NCBI RefSeq assembly: GCF_002735925.1
Contig: NZ_PEDL01000013.1
Location: 43,950-107,949 of the forward strand
DNA: 64,000 nucleotides
Reading direction: 5' to 3'
From: Sporanaerobium hydrogeniformans
GTDB taxonomy: Bacteria; Bacillota; Clostridia; Lachnospirales; Cellulosilyticaceae
Both the position numbers and the translations under genes were made by a program. Below are positions 8,338 through 18,559 of this stretch, piece after piece. Positions within the stretch are counted from its first letter, which is position 1. The number at the start of each line of letters is the position of its first letter. Below the pieces are notes generated by a model that did not search any database, was not told the DNA's origin, and saw only the letters and a program-made list of their open reading frames with translations.

Positions 8338-11300
8338 GTGTTAGATTTAAGTTATTTAGATAAAAGGATAAAAAAGCTTGAAGACATTAAAAAAGAAGTT
8401 TTTAATACATTAAGTACAATAGGAATACAGCTAGAGAAAAAAGAAAAGCTACATCAGAATTTACTCCATAACTTTAAGCTTGATATTAAACATTTGAAAG
8501 AGTTAAGGATCGCATGTGTTATGGATCGATTCACTTTAGACAGTTATTCGCCTGAATGTAACCTTCTTGAACTTACTCCAGATGGTTGGAAGGGTGAAAT
8601 TGATAAATTTTCTCCTCATCTAATATTTATTGAATCAGCATGGCAAGGAAAAGACAACTTATGGTATAGAAAGATTGCCAATGGAAGTAAGGAATATTTT
8701 GAAATGACTAGTTACTGTCAAGAAAAAAATATCCCTATTATTTTTTGGAATAAAGAAGATCCTGTCTATACAGATACTTTTATGATTGCAGCTAGAATGG
8801 CAGACTTTGTTTTTACAACAGATATTGATTGTATAAAAAAATATAAAAATATACTGAAGCATGATAATGTTTACCATCTTCATTTTGCTGCCCAACCTCA
8901 AATCCATAATCCTATAGAAAAATATGAAAGAAAAGATAAATATTGTTTTGCAGGTGCATATTATCATAAATATGTAAAGAGATGTAAGGTATTTGATGAT
9001 TTTGCTAACTTTTTTATTGAGACGAAGGGATTAGATATTTATGATAGAAACTATAAAAAAGCCTTACCAGAGCATGCTTTTCCTGAGAAGTATGAAAAGT
9101 ATATACTAGGCAAATTAGACTCAAGTGAGATAGATAGAGCGTATAAAGGCTATAACTTTGGAATTAATATGAACTCTGTAGATCAATCTCAAACCATGTT
9201 TGCACGCAGGGTATTTGAGATGCTGGCATCAAATACGGTAACAGTAGGAAATTATTCCAGAGGTGTAAAAAACCTATTTGGGGATCTAACAATATGTACT
9301 GATGATAGTGAGACATTAAAACAGAATGTTACAACGTGGTGCAAAGATGAGCAGACCTTTAGAAAGTATAGATTATTAGGCTTAAGGAAGGTATTAAGTG
9401 AACATCTCTACGAAGATCGTCTTTCTTATATTGTAGAAAAGATATTTAACAAAAATATAAAAAAAGAACAACCTTTTATTAATGTATTTTGTGAAGCAAC
9501 GACTTCTGAAGAAATAGCGTATGCCATAGCTTCTTTTGAAAAGCAGACCTACTTGAGAAAAAAACTTTATCTTATTACAGAAGATGAAGTCAATACAAGT
9601 AGTCCTATGATAACCTGCCTTAAGCTAGAACAAGTAAAACAAAAAGTTAGCAAACTAGTGGGTGAAGAAGAATACATAGCAGTATTTAATGTTAACAATT
9701 ATTATGGGAAAAATTACTTGTTAGATTTAGCACTAAATACTCGTTATAGTAATTTTAATGGAGTAGGAAAAGCAAGTTTTTATGAAAATGTAGAAGATAA
9801 ACTAAACGTTAAGGGAAACAACACAACTTATAAAAAAGTGAATTCACTTGTACTCGATCAGGCAATAGCAAAAAGTAGTTTATTTACTGACGATACTTTA
9901 CAAAGTATTTTAGCGTCAAGAGTTTTACAAGATGAAAAGCTTATTTCCGTAGATGAGTTCAACTTTTGCAAGGGATTAGTGGCACATGATTGTATAGAGG
10001 TAGATGATTTAAAGCTATCCGATCAAGGGATTGCTATGCAGCGTATTCAAAAAGCTGCAGAAGGTATAAAAACAAGTCAGTTTATAGGAGAAGGAATAAC
10101 TATTGAGGCTGGTGAGCTATTTAGTTGTATAAAACAAAAATCCAAAGAACCTATTACTATTACACAAACAGGTAATAAGTTAGTTTTAGTTAGTAGGCTT
10201 GAGGAAGATAAAAATTATTATATAAACATTGAAAAATGGCATAATGTAAAGGATTTTATAGAGGGAAAATATATTAATTTTATTTTTAATGGTATAGGAA
10301 GTTTAGATAACCTTGGAACATGTATCTTTTATGATAAAGACAAAAACAAGCTTTCGGCAACCTTTACTAAGTTTAATAGATTATTTAGTGCAGAGGTTCC
10401 GGAAAGTGCTACTTATTTTAAATTGAATTTTAGAATTAAAGGGAGTGGCGAGTTTAAAATAGATGAGATTATAATTGGTTCTAATAAAATACCAGATGAA
10501 AAGGCATGCTTTCTTTCGCGATCTAACGTACTAGTACTATCTAATCAGTATCCCTCACAAGAGGAACTTTATAGGAATATGTTTGTTCATAAACGTATGA
10601 TGGCCTATAAGGAAGAGGGCTTTATTTATGATGTAATGAAGATGAATATCTATGCTAAAAATGAATATAGAGAATTTGAAGGTATCAATGTTGTTGAAGG
10701 ACAGGGAGAAGTACTAGCCAATATTTTAGAAACAGGGACTATAGATACAGTTTGTGTCCACTTTTTAGATAGACCGATGTGGGAGGTACTAAAAACTTTT
10801 AAAGATAAGCTTAGAATTATTATTTGGAGTCATGGTGCAGATATTCAGCCATGGTGGCGAAGAGAGTACCTCTATCAAACAAAGGAAGACCTAGAGAAAG
10901 CTAAAAAGGATTCCGATATGCGCATGAACCTTTGGAAGGAAGTTTTTGATAGTTTAGAGGAATATAATCTTCATTTTGTCTTTGTCTCTAAGCATTCTAT
11001 GAACATGGTGTTAGAAGATTATAAGATGAATTTATCGGTAGATAAATATAGTATCATCCATAACTGTATTGATACGAATATGTTTAATTATATAAACAAG
11101 GATATAGAGCAAAGGAAGAGGATCCTTTCCATCAGACCCTATGCAACAAGAACATATGCCAATGATTTAACTGTAAAAGCCATCCTCCATCTATCTAATA
11201 AAGAATGTTTTGAGGATATGGAGTTTAGAATTATCGGTAATGGAGAACTCTTTGATGAAACAGTCAAGCCTCTAAGAAAATTTAAAAACGTATTTATCGA

Positions 11301-11643
11301 AAAGAAGTTTTTACGTCAGGATGAAATTGCGGATTTACACAAAGCGTATGGTGTGTTTGTAGCACCTACAAGGATGGATACTCAAGGAGTATCGCGGGAT
11401 GAAGCTATGTCAAGTGGACTTGTTCCGATCACTAGTGCAGTGGCAGCAATACCAGAATTTGTAGATAGTCAGTGTGGAATACTCGTTGCAGAAGAGGAAT
11501 ATATAGGCATAGCAGATGGAATGGAAAAACTTTATAATGAACCAGAATATTTCTTGCAATTGTCTAGGAATGCGGCAGAAAGAGTACGAAAACAATCTTC
11601 CAAGGTCTTTACTATTCAAAAGGAGATTGAACTAATAAATTAG
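8338..11643 (+). CDS. large multidomain glycosyltransferase: CgeB-like plus GT4
   Basis: 1101 residues with at least two glycosyltransferase modules. Residues ~50-370 repeat the CgeB-like layout of the protein at 1671-3218 (FWNKEDPVY, CFAGAYYHKYVKRC, QTMFARRVFEMLAS). The middle (~390-720) has a degenerate family 2-like stretch and a beta-rich segment that may bind carbohydrate. Residues ~735-1101 form a GT-B family 4 enzyme, with VLSNQYPS near the start and the C-terminal APTRMDTQGVSRDEAMSSG and AAIPEF donor-site motifs. GTG start with GGGGG at 8326-8330. It could add two successive sugars; the specificities are unknown. Confidence 0.78.
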   Translation: MLDLSYLDKRIKKLEDIKKEVFNTLSTIGIQLEKKEKLHQNLLHNFKLDIKHLKELRIACVMDRFTLDSYSPECNLLELTPDGWKGEIDKFSPHLIFIESAWQGKDNLWYRKIANGSKEYFEMTSYCQEKNIPIIFWNKEDPVYTDTFMIAARMADFVFTTDIDCIKKYKNILKHDNVYHLHFAAQPQIHNPIEKYERKDKYCFAGAYYHKYVKRCKVFDDFANFFIETKGLDIYDRNYKKALPEHAFPEKYEKYILGKLDSSEIDRAYKGYNFGINMNSVDQSQTMFARRVFEMLASNTVTVGNYSRGVKNLFGDLTICTDDSETLKQNVTTWCKDEQTFRKYRLLGLRKVLSEHLYEDRLSYIVEKIFNKNIKKEQPFINVFCEATTSEEIAYAIASFEKQTYLRKKLYLITEDEVNTSSPMITCLKLEQVKQKVSKLVGEEEYIAVFNVNNYYGKNYLLDLALNTRYSNFNGVGKASFYENVEDKLNVKGNNTTYKKVNSLVLDQAIAKSSLFTDDTLQSILASRVLQDEKLISVDEFNFCKGLVAHDCIEVDDLKLSDQGIAMQRIQKAAEGIKTSQFIGEGITIEAGELFSCIKQKSKEPITITQTGNKLVLVSRLEEDKNYYINIEKWHNVKDFIEGKYINFIFNGIGSLDNLGTCIFYDKDKNKLSATFTKFNRLFSAEVPESATYFKLNFRIKGSGEFKIDEIIIGSNKIPDEKACFLSRSNVLVLSNQYPSQEELYRNMFVHKRMMAYKEEGFIYDVMKMNIYAKNEYREFEGINVVEGQGEVLANILETGTIDTVCVHFLDRPMWEVLKTFKDKLRIIIWSHGADIQPWWRREYLYQTKEDLEKAKKDSDMRMNLWKEVFDSLEEYNLHFVFVSKHSMNMVLEDYKMNLSVDKYSIIHNCIDTNMFNYINKDIEQRKRILSIRPYATRTYANDLTVKAILHLSNKECFEDMEFRIIGNGELFDETVKPLRKFKNVFIEKKFLRQDEIADLHKAYGVFVAPTRMDTQGVSRDEAMSSGLVPITSAVAAIPEFVDSQCGILVAEEEYIGIADGMEKLYNEPEYFLQLSRNAAERVRKQSSKVFTIQKEIELIN

Positions 11644-11663
11644 TAGGTGAAGGAGAGGACACG

Positions 11664-12740
11664 GTGACATTTGATTCATTTCAAGTAGATGTAAAAATTG
11701 AAGAAAATAAATTATGGTGTGAAATTATATTAGAACAAGAACCAAAATATGAAAACTTAGCATATGCCTTTTATTTGCTACTTAATGGAAGTAAGATAAA
11801 AGTTTCCTCGTATACAAGTTCAAATCAAGCACAATTTCCACTAATAGAGGATGGTAAGTATAAAGTGATGGGATTTGTAAGGCAAGGTGAAGATAGATTT
11901 ACCAATATGTCCAATGAAATTGAATTTACTTTTGATAACCATTATCCAGTGCCTACTTCTGAATACGAAAAAAATCCTATAAGTATTAGTATTTTTGGAA
12001 GCTGTGTTACTAGAGATGTATTAGAATATGATAGAAGAAAAAGATTAAAATTACAAACATACATTGCTAGGCAGTCTATTGTGTCAGCTGTTGAAAAATC
12101 AGTGGACATAAATATGGATGATATTTTTTTAAACTCTAAATTCCAAAAGCAATGTGTATATAATGATTTCAAAAAGAATGCATTTGAATTCTTTAATAAA
12201 GATGGAAGTAAGTATCTTATTATTGATTTAATTGATGAAAGGTTTAAGTTAGTTAAATGTAAAAAAGAAAATTCTTTGGTAACGTACTCTACGTATCTAC
12301 AAGAAAGTAATCATATAAAAAATCCTATTTTTGTTGAAAAGAAAAAAAGTATATTTAATGGTAAAAAGTATTATGTGGATGGAATGCCTTTAGAGAATTA
12401 TTTAGGGAAATTTTGCTCAAAGATCAAAGCAATTTATTTTGAAGACCATATTATTATACATAAATGCAAAATGGCACAGTTTTATATAGATAAAGAAGGT
12501 AATACTAAGAAGTTTGATGAAAGTTATTTGATTTATAATAAAAACATTAATGAATTACTAGAATATATGTACTCTTATTTAGAGTGTAACTTGCCACAAG
12601 CAATGGTAATTAATATTAGTGATGAATATTTAGCAGATGAACAACATAAGTGGGGACTTTCACCAATGCATTATCAAAAGGAATACTATATCAGCGTTTT
12701 TAGTAAGATTGAAAAATATGTAACCTTACAACAAAGTTAG
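11664..12740 (+). CDS. DUF6270-type (SGNH-like) polysaccharide biosynthesis protein
   Basis: 358 residues. From about residue 108 it has the DUF6270 pattern: SISIFGSCVTRDVLEY near the start, and a distal HKWGLSPMHYQKEYY. This recalls the Gly-Ser and Asp/His blocks of SGNH hydrolases or acyltransferases. The first ~95 residues look like a small beta-sandwich (YAFYLLLNGSKI, then DGKYKVMGFVR) that resembles the C-terminal end of the next protein. Such genes occur in capsule loci, but the reaction is not established; it may modify the glycan. GTG start, 20 bases after the preceding gene. Confidence 0.6.
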   Translation: MTFDSFQVDVKIEENKLWCEIILEQEPKYENLAYAFYLLLNGSKIKVSSYTSSNQAQFPLIEDGKYKVMGFVRQGEDRFTNMSNEIEFTFDNHYPVPTSEYEKNPISISIFGSCVTRDVLEYDRRKRLKLQTYIARQSIVSAVEKSVDINMDDIFLNSKFQKQCVYNDFKKNAFEFFNKDGSKYLIIDLIDERFKLVKCKKENSLVTYSTYLQESNHIKNPIFVEKKKSIFNGKKYYVDGMPLENYLGKFCSKIKAIYFEDHIIIHKCKMAQFYIDKEGNTKKFDESYLIYNKNINELLEYMYSYLECNLPQAMVINISDEYLADEQHKWGLSPMHYQKEYYISVFSKIEKYVTLQQS

Positions 12741-12753
12741 GGAGGTTAAAGTA

Positions 12754-14601
12754 ATGCAAAAAATAAGGAATAAAAATATTAATATACCTACATTTGAAGA
12801 TATTATAAATAAAATTAATTCTATTGATACTGTTATTAAACTATCTTTTATATCATCTATGATATTCTTCATTATAATACATGGGGGTTTTTTTTCTCAA
12901 CGCTTAGTCAATGAAGATAGTAGGCATATGCTATATGGGTGGGGGACAATATCTAATTTGAGATTAGGAAGAATATTTGGCAATATTTTAATATACGACT
13001 TGAATTCATGGACTCTTGGAGTTATTTCAGCACTTTATTTATCTTTAGCTTCGATGCTTATTGTGTCATTATTTAGGATAAAAACTAAGGGCGGTGTTAT
13101 AGTTGCAACTGCATTAATGATAGGGTTTCCTGCATTGCCATATATGTATGGATACCTATATTCATCACACATATTCTCAAGAATTATTTTCTTATCGGTA
13201 TTGGCAGTATGGTTAACAAATAAGTATAAATATGGATTTATACCTGGGATATTGGCCTTTTTTATATCTATAGGTAGTGGGCAATATGGTCTTAGTATTT
13301 GTATGGTAGTTTGTATAATGACATTAATTGTAGAAGTATATTATGAACAGAAAGTTGACAAAAAAACTTTAATTAAAGGGATTAAGCTTTTAGTGATGGG
13401 TATATTTGGTATTATAGGCTATCTTATATTACTCAATGGTTTATTGGAAATTCAGGATATTCAACTTGCTTCGTACAAGGGCTTTGATAATATGGGAGAA
13501 ATAGGGATAAATCAATTTAAAAATATAGGATTAACATACCTGCTTTTTTACCAATTTTTCTTTGGGGAAAAGTTTTTCTTTGTTTCTGATTTACAACAAA
13601 CAATTTATATAATATTTTTTCTTATATGTGGAGCATTTTTCTTTAAATCATTAGGTACTCATAAGTTAAAGAAGTGTATTATATTAATTATATTAATTTT
13701 AACGATTCCTATAGCTATTTTTATTTTAGATATAATTGCACCTCAAGCAGGCACGTATGTGGTTTCTATTTATCAAATGGTATATTGCCTTGTTTTGCCT
13801 ATAGCATTTCTTGAGACTAACATAAAGACTATTTTGGATAAAATTCTTCATTGGGGAATATTCTGCATACTAGTTGTTACTATATTTATAAATTATTCAC
13901 TAACAAGTACTAATTATCTAAAACAAGAAGCAGTAAATGAATATACTATGCTTTTTGAAAATAGATTATTTACTAGGATTGAGCAATATCCAGGATTTAC
14001 AAATAAAATGCCTATTGCTATTTTGTCAGATAAAAACATATCTTATATGGGAATTAATGATAGTCCATTTTTTCCTAAAATTATAAACGATACAGGAATT
14101 TATCTAAAATATTCAGGATTAGCTGCATATCCATCTTTAAAGACAGTTTCACTTATGGAGAATTATTTAGGTGTAGATTTAGTTCATGCATCAGATGAGC
14201 AAGTGAATTTAGTTTTATTAAGCGATGAATATAAAGAAATGGGGACATATCCTTCAGCAGAAGGTATAAAAATAATAGATGGAGTATTAGTAGTTAATTT
14301 ATATGATTATAGAATTGATATTATTAAAAATGAAGAAGATGAAATAGAACTTTCTCTTGAAATTATAAATGACTCACTAGTAGACAAAAGTATTACTACA
14401 GCATGGTATGTTTATAAAGATGGACTTAGAGTTCCTGAGTTAGATAAATGGTATGATGATTCATTGAAATATATTGCAAAGTTAGAAGATGGAGAATACT
14501 ACATGACTTGTTTTGTAAAATCTGCAGAAAAGAGAACAACAAAAACAATAAATAGTGCAACATTTAAAATACTAAATGGTGATATAATTCTACAAGAATA
14601 A
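12754..14601 (+). CDS. GtrII-like membrane glycosyltransferase
   Basis: 615 residues with about ten to twelve hydrophobic segments in the first ~400, then a soluble C-terminal part. The opening EDSRHMLYGWG and RLGRIFGNIL segment matches the glucosyltransferase GtrII-type (GT-C fold) pattern, in which acidic residues of the first periplasmic loop are catalytic. These enzymes take a sugar from undecaprenyl phosphate and decorate an extracellular glycan. The last ~80 residues resemble the N-terminal domain of the preceding protein. Good RBS (GGAGG) before ATG 12754. It is a natural partner for the GtrB-like and flippase-like genes downstream. Codon use is strongly A/T-rich. Confidence 0.72.
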   Translation: MQKIRNKNINIPTFEDIINKINSIDTVIKLSFISSMIFFIIIHGGFFSQRLVNEDSRHMLYGWGTISNLRLGRIFGNILIYDLNSWTLGVISALYLSLASMLIVSLFRIKTKGGVIVATALMIGFPALPYMYGYLYSSHIFSRIIFLSVLAVWLTNKYKYGFIPGILAFFISIGSGQYGLSICMVVCIMTLIVEVYYEQKVDKKTLIKGIKLLVMGIFGIIGYLILLNGLLEIQDIQLASYKGFDNMGEIGINQFKNIGLTYLLFYQFFFGEKFFFVSDLQQTIYIIFFLICGAFFFKSLGTHKLKKCIILIILILTIPIAIFILDIIAPQAGTYVVSIYQMVYCLVLPIAFLETNIKTILDKILHWGIFCILVVTIFINYSLTSTNYLKQEAVNEYTMLFENRLFTRIEQYPGFTNKMPIAILSDKNISYMGINDSPFFPKIINDTGIYLKYSGLAAYPSLKTVSLMENYLGVDLVHASDEQVNLVLLSDEYKEMGTYPSAEGIKIIDGVLVVNLYDYRIDIIKNEEDEIELSLEIINDSLVDKSITTAWYVYKDGLRVPELDKWYDDSLKYIAKLEDGEYYMTCFVKSAEKRTTKTINSATFKILNGDIILQE

Positions 14602-14697
14602 TTATTGAAAACAAAAGACAATATATACAATCTAGTATTATGATTATAACTAATTATTATTTTATATATTTATATTAATATAGGACAAGGAGAAATA

Positions 14698-15912
14698 ATG
14701 AAAGAAGAAAATTTTAATGAAAAAATTGCATTACCTGCAACCTTAAGTTTTATTGCATTTATGGTGTATAACTTGTCTATTAAATTTATTTCTAGTGCAC
14801 ATGGAGATATATTTAAACATATTGAATACGCAGAAAAAATGTTTGAAGGTACATATAAAACAGCTACGCCAATATATTATTTTGTATGGGGTTTTTTTAA
14901 TAAAGTTTTATGTATTGAAAAAAACATATCAGCAGCATATGCAGATGTATTTTTTTCTATTCTGTGTGCAATTTCTATATATTTAATAACTAGACTTTTT
15001 TTAAAAGATAGTTTAGGTGAATGGGGTAGATGCTTAGTTGTTATTTTTATGACCTTTTTTGGTCCCTTATATTTTCCATCTTTTAGCTCAAACTATTATT
15101 TAGGACAAGGAACATTTAATACATGGCATAATCCTACTAATAATTCTGTTAAATTTATAGCTATATCAGCATTATTTTTATTTATTTATTATTTTAATAT
15201 GGATGAAAATGAAAAAATATTTTTTAGAGGTAAAAATATATCCAAAAGAAGTTTTTTAAACATAATTGTAGGATTACTTAGTTTTATTAGTGTATTTATA
15301 AAACCTTCATTTTTTCAAGTTTTTGCACCAACTATAGTAATTGTATATTTAATTGATTGGATAAGAACAAAAAGAAATATTATATTCTATATTAAAGATG
15401 GAGTTGTATTTATACCCGCAACATTAGTTATATTTTATGATGTGTTTTTTCTGTTCTTTTCATCAACTAGAACTAGAGGGGGAATAGAAATTGCACCCCT
15501 AGATGTATGGAATTACTATTCTCCTAACATAATAATTTCGATTTTAATCACAATAACTTTTCCACTTTTCACGATATTTCTTAAGAGTTCTAAGCAACAA
15601 AGTAAGAATATAAATTATATACCATTTATTTTTTATATTGTCGCATTATTAGAATTTGCATTATTAGCGGAGCATACAGGAAGATATTCAGGCAATTTTA
15701 TGTGGGGAATGAATTTAGGGATTGGAATTTTGTTTTTATATTCGATTTTTAAATTTATCAAATATAACAAAGAATATAGTACAAATTCTAAAATAATAAC
15801 AAGGATATATATATATATATTTATAGGATATGTATTACTTGCATCACACTTTTTATGGGGAATATGGTACTATTTTCAACTTTTAGTTAGACCTATGACA
15901 CAGTGTTTCTAG
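14698..15912 (+). CDS. polytopic membrane protein, probable GT-C-type glycosyltransferase
   Basis: 404 residues, mostly hydrophobic with about ten membrane segments. An early loop carries HGDIFKHIEYAEKMFEG, and a second loop has QGTFNTWHNPTNN. Acidic and His residues in the first outside loop are what GT-C transferases use, and the gene lies between a GtrII-like gene and the Arn-like genes. I do not recognise a named family. It is shorter than typical GT-C proteins, and the frame ends cleanly with no obvious continuation in the following 254 bases, so I do not call it a frameshift. The A/T content is extreme. Confidence 0.6.
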   Translation: MKEENFNEKIALPATLSFIAFMVYNLSIKFISSAHGDIFKHIEYAEKMFEGTYKTATPIYYFVWGFFNKVLCIEKNISAAYADVFFSILCAISIYLITRLFLKDSLGEWGRCLVVIFMTFFGPLYFPSFSSNYYLGQGTFNTWHNPTNNSVKFIAISALFLFIYYFNMDENEKIFFRGKNISKRSFLNIIVGLLSFISVFIKPSFFQVFAPTIVIVYLIDWIRTKRNIIFYIKDGVVFIPATLVIFYDVFFLFFSSTRTRGGIEIAPLDVWNYYSPNIIISILITITFPLFTIFLKSSKQQSKNINYIPFIFYIVALLEFALLAEHTGRYSGNFMWGMNLGIGILFLYSIFKFIKYNKEYSTNSKIITRIYIYIFIGYVLLASHFLWGIWYYFQLLVRPMTQCF

Positions 15913-16166
15913 GTTATAAAGAGGAGTGGTAAGGATAATAGGTATGACCTTAATTTTTCTAATATTATGGTTATGATACATGATCTTTTAGGTAATGCCT
16001 TTTCTAAGGATATTAAGTGAATACTAAAAAGATATACGATAAAGCAATTAATCAAATTTAAACTAATTTAGGGGCAATACTAGTAGTAAAGCTAATATTT
16101 TTTTAGAGTATAAAAGAAATTTTATAGGATTTAGTATTAATCATATATATTATTAGGAGGTATGCT

Positions 16167-17048
16167 ATGAAAAATATAGGATTTTACTTGTTGAATGAAA
16201 AAGGGTATACAGTATTAAAAGCAGTATTAACGAGAGTAAAGAATATAAATATAGAATTTGTAGCAATTGGTCAAGATGTAGAAATAGAAAATGATTATTC
16301 GTTGGAAATAAAGAATTTGTGTGAAGAAAATGGTATAAATTATTATTGGAAAAATTATCAAGGTGGATTATTTGATGGATATGTTTTTGCCATAGGATGG
16401 AGATGGATGATTAATGGGATGGATAATAATAAGTTAATTGTACTACATGACTCTCTTTTGCCAAGGTATAGAGGTTTTAATCCATTAGTAAGTTGTCTGA
16501 TAAATGGAGAGGAATACATTGGAGTAACAGCACTATATGCAAGTGATAAATATGATAGAGGCAACATTATAATGCAAAGAGCTATATCAGTTACATATCC
16601 TATAAAAATAAAGGATGCAATAGCAAGCATTAGTATCCTGTATGCAGATATAGTAGTAGAGCTGATAGAAGAAATTAAAGAAGCCAAATTAATAGCTTAT
16701 GCACAGGATGAAGAACAAGCAACATATAGTTTGTGGAGAGATGAGCAGGATTATTATATAGATTGGGAATGGGATTCACATAAAATTAGGAATTTTGTAG
16801 ATGCAGTAGGGAGTCCGTATAAAGGTGCTCACACTAGAATGAATGATAGAATAATAGTAATAACGGAAGTGGAGATATACCCAGATGTAGTAATTGAAAA
16901 TAGAACACCGGGGAAAATAATATTTATGGAAGATAGTAGGCCAATAGTTGTATGTGGCAAAGGATTAATAAAAATTATACATGCTCATGAAAAAGTATCT
17001 AAGGAAGATATTTTAGGTGAAGTACGTTTTAGGACAAGATTTATATAA
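16167..17048 (+). CDS. sugar N-formyltransferase-like protein (Fmt/ArnA N-domain family)
   Basis: 293 residues of the 10-formyltetrahydrofolate-dependent formyltransferase family. Residues ~70-175 carry the hallmark HDSLLPRYRG and GVTALYASDKYDRGNI blocks; the rest resembles the C-terminal barrel of Fmt. Catalytic His94 and Asp130 are present and 36 residues apart, as in E. coli Fmt (His108 and Asp144). The third catalytic residue, Asn two positions before the His, is Val92 here. The gene stands among aminotransferase, RmlA/RmlB and lipid-carrier genes, which points to formylation of a dTDP-amino sugar rather than methionyl-tRNA. Activity is uncertain because of the missing Asn. Confidence 0.75.
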   Translation: MKNIGFYLLNEKGYTVLKAVLTRVKNINIEFVAIGQDVEIENDYSLEIKNLCEENGINYYWKNYQGGLFDGYVFAIGWRWMINGMDNNKLIVLHDSLLPRYRGFNPLVSCLINGEEYIGVTALYASDKYDRGNIIMQRAISVTYPIKIKDAIASISILYADIVVELIEEIKEAKLIAYAQDEEQATYSLWRDEQDYYIDWEWDSHKIRNFVDAVGSPYKGAHTRMNDRIIVITEVEIYPDVVIENRTPGKIIFMEDSRPIVVCGKGLIKIIHAHEKVSKEDILGEVRFRTRFI

Positions 17049-17587
17049 AATGAATTTAATTATAATATTGAATGATAGATAGTGATTATTATAAGAAAAG
17101 TGGATTAAATGGGATAAAATTAAATTATTACTTAAATTAAGTAGATACAAACATGGAAAATAAGCTTCAATAAATTATGGAATAATCTTGAGAAATAAAA
17201 AGTAATCCTATTCCATTGATATAATCAAGTTGTTTTACAAACAATAAACCTATGAATAAATTATTTTTTACAGGATAAATAAGTTACTAGGCACTAAGTA
17301 TATCTATTAACTATCAAAAGACATATATTTCTCAATATACGTTATTATCGATGAATAATTAGTTAAAAGGTTGTACCTTTCGACATAATATAAATATTCA
17401 TAAAAAGGACTAATCAAGTAATACAAAGATAGTAGAAGTAGCCTGAGGCTATTGGTAAAACCTATAAATAAGTGATATGTGTTAGATGATAGGTAAAGCA
17501 TTATTTACTAATTAATTGTTGAGAATTCATTAGTAGTATTCAGCTTGTTTAGAGTAATTAATTTATACATTAAGAAAGGAGAATTAC
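17049..17587 (+). other. 539-base A/T-rich intergenic region without a supported gene
   Basis: Stop codons are frequent in all frames. The only longer frame, on the - strand at 17307-17501, lacks a ribosome-binding site and sensible composition. A short palindrome (GTAGCC-TGA-GGCTAT, about 17438-17452) is the only structure noticed. The downstream gene has its own AGGAG site at 17578-17583. It may hold a promoter or the remains of a decayed gene in this mosaic locus. Confidence 0.5.
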
Positions 17588-18559
17588 ATGAAGTTAATAT
17601 CATTTGTTATACCTTGTTATAGATCATCTCAAACAATATGTTCAGTAGTAAGTGAGATAAGTAGTTTATTTAGCAAAAATTATAAAAATAAATATGATTA
17701 TGAAATTATTTTAGTAAATGATGCCTCACCTGATGATACACTTGATAAGATTAAAGAAATTTGTCATATTAATAAAAAGGTGAAAGGAATTAATTTAGCT
17801 AAAAATTTTGGACAGCATAGTGCTTTAATGGCAGGTTTTAGATTTATAACGGGTGAATATGTAGTTTGTTTAGATGATGATGGGCAAACACCTGCTAATC
17901 AAGTATTTGAACTAATAAATGCAATAGAAGAAGGCTACGATGTAGTTTATGCTCAGTATCAAGAAAAGAGGCACTCTTTGTTTAGAAATATAGGAAGTAG
18001 AATTAATGATTTTATGGCCAGAATACTAATTAATAAGCCTAAAGAACTATATTTATCCAGCTATTTTGCTTGCCGTGCATATGTTATTAAAGAAATGATA
18101 AAATATGATAATGCTTATCCTTATATGATGGGATTAGTTTTAAGAACGACTATAAATATAACTAATGTTAAAGTAGTACATAGAGAACGTATAAATGGGG
18201 AATCCGGATATACACTTAAGAGTTTACTAGCATTATGGTTAAATGGTTTTACTAATTTTTCAGTTAAACCATTAAGGATTGCAAGCTTAGTTGGAGCGAT
18301 ACTATTTATAATAAGTATGGTGTTTTCTATTGTATTATTTTTAAGAAAAATATTTGAGCCTACTATTCAGATGGGATATACATCTATTATGCTCACGATG
18401 ATACTATTTGGATCAATACAATTATTAAGTATAGGACTTTTAGGAGAGTATATAGGACGTATATTTATATGTATTAATAAATCACCACAGTATGTAATTA
18501 AAGAAGTAATAAATAGTGAAGAAGTTATAGAGAATGATGAAATAAGGAAAGCAATATGA
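17588..18559 (+). CDS. undecaprenyl-phosphate glycosyltransferase (GtrB/ArnC-like)
   Basis: 323 residues. It has an N-terminal family 2 domain with SFVIPCYRSS, VNDASPDDT and CLDDDGQTP (the Dxx metal motif), followed by two C-terminal membrane helices (~230-255 and ~265-295) and the GEYIGRIF motif after the second helix. This is the architecture of GtrB, ArnC and DPMS-like enzymes, which transfer a sugar from a nucleotide to polyprenyl phosphate at the inner leaflet. It is translationally coupled (ATGA overlap) to the first of two small flippase-like genes, the order expected in Arn and Gtr cassettes. Confidence 0.88.
   Translation: MKLISFVIPCYRSSQTICSVVSEISSLFSKNYKNKYDYEIILVNDASPDDTLDKIKEICHINKKVKGINLAKNFGQHSALMAGFRFITGEYVVCLDDDGQTPANQVFELINAIEEGYDVVYAQYQEKRHSLFRNIGSRINDFMARILINKPKELYLSSYFACRAYVIKEMIKYDNAYPYMMGLVLRTTINITNVKVVHRERINGESGYTLKSLLALWLNGFTNFSVKPLRIASLVGAILFIISMVFSIVLFLRKIFEPTIQMGYTSIMLTMILFGSIQLLSIGLLGEYIGRIFICINKSPQYVIKEVINSEEVIENDEIRKAI

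Noticed and set aside
14753..14986. 77-codon + strand frame inside the 404-residue membrane protein gene
   Set aside because: Shifted shadow of the real gene, no ribosome-binding site.
15913..16166. Possible frameshifted continuation of the 404-residue membrane protein
   Set aside because: No frame continues the membrane pattern; all frames stop within a few dozen codons.
17307..17501. 64-codon - strand frame in the large A/T-rich spacer
   Set aside because: No ribosome-binding site; Leu/Tyr/Ser-rich composition is what random A/T-rich DNA gives.
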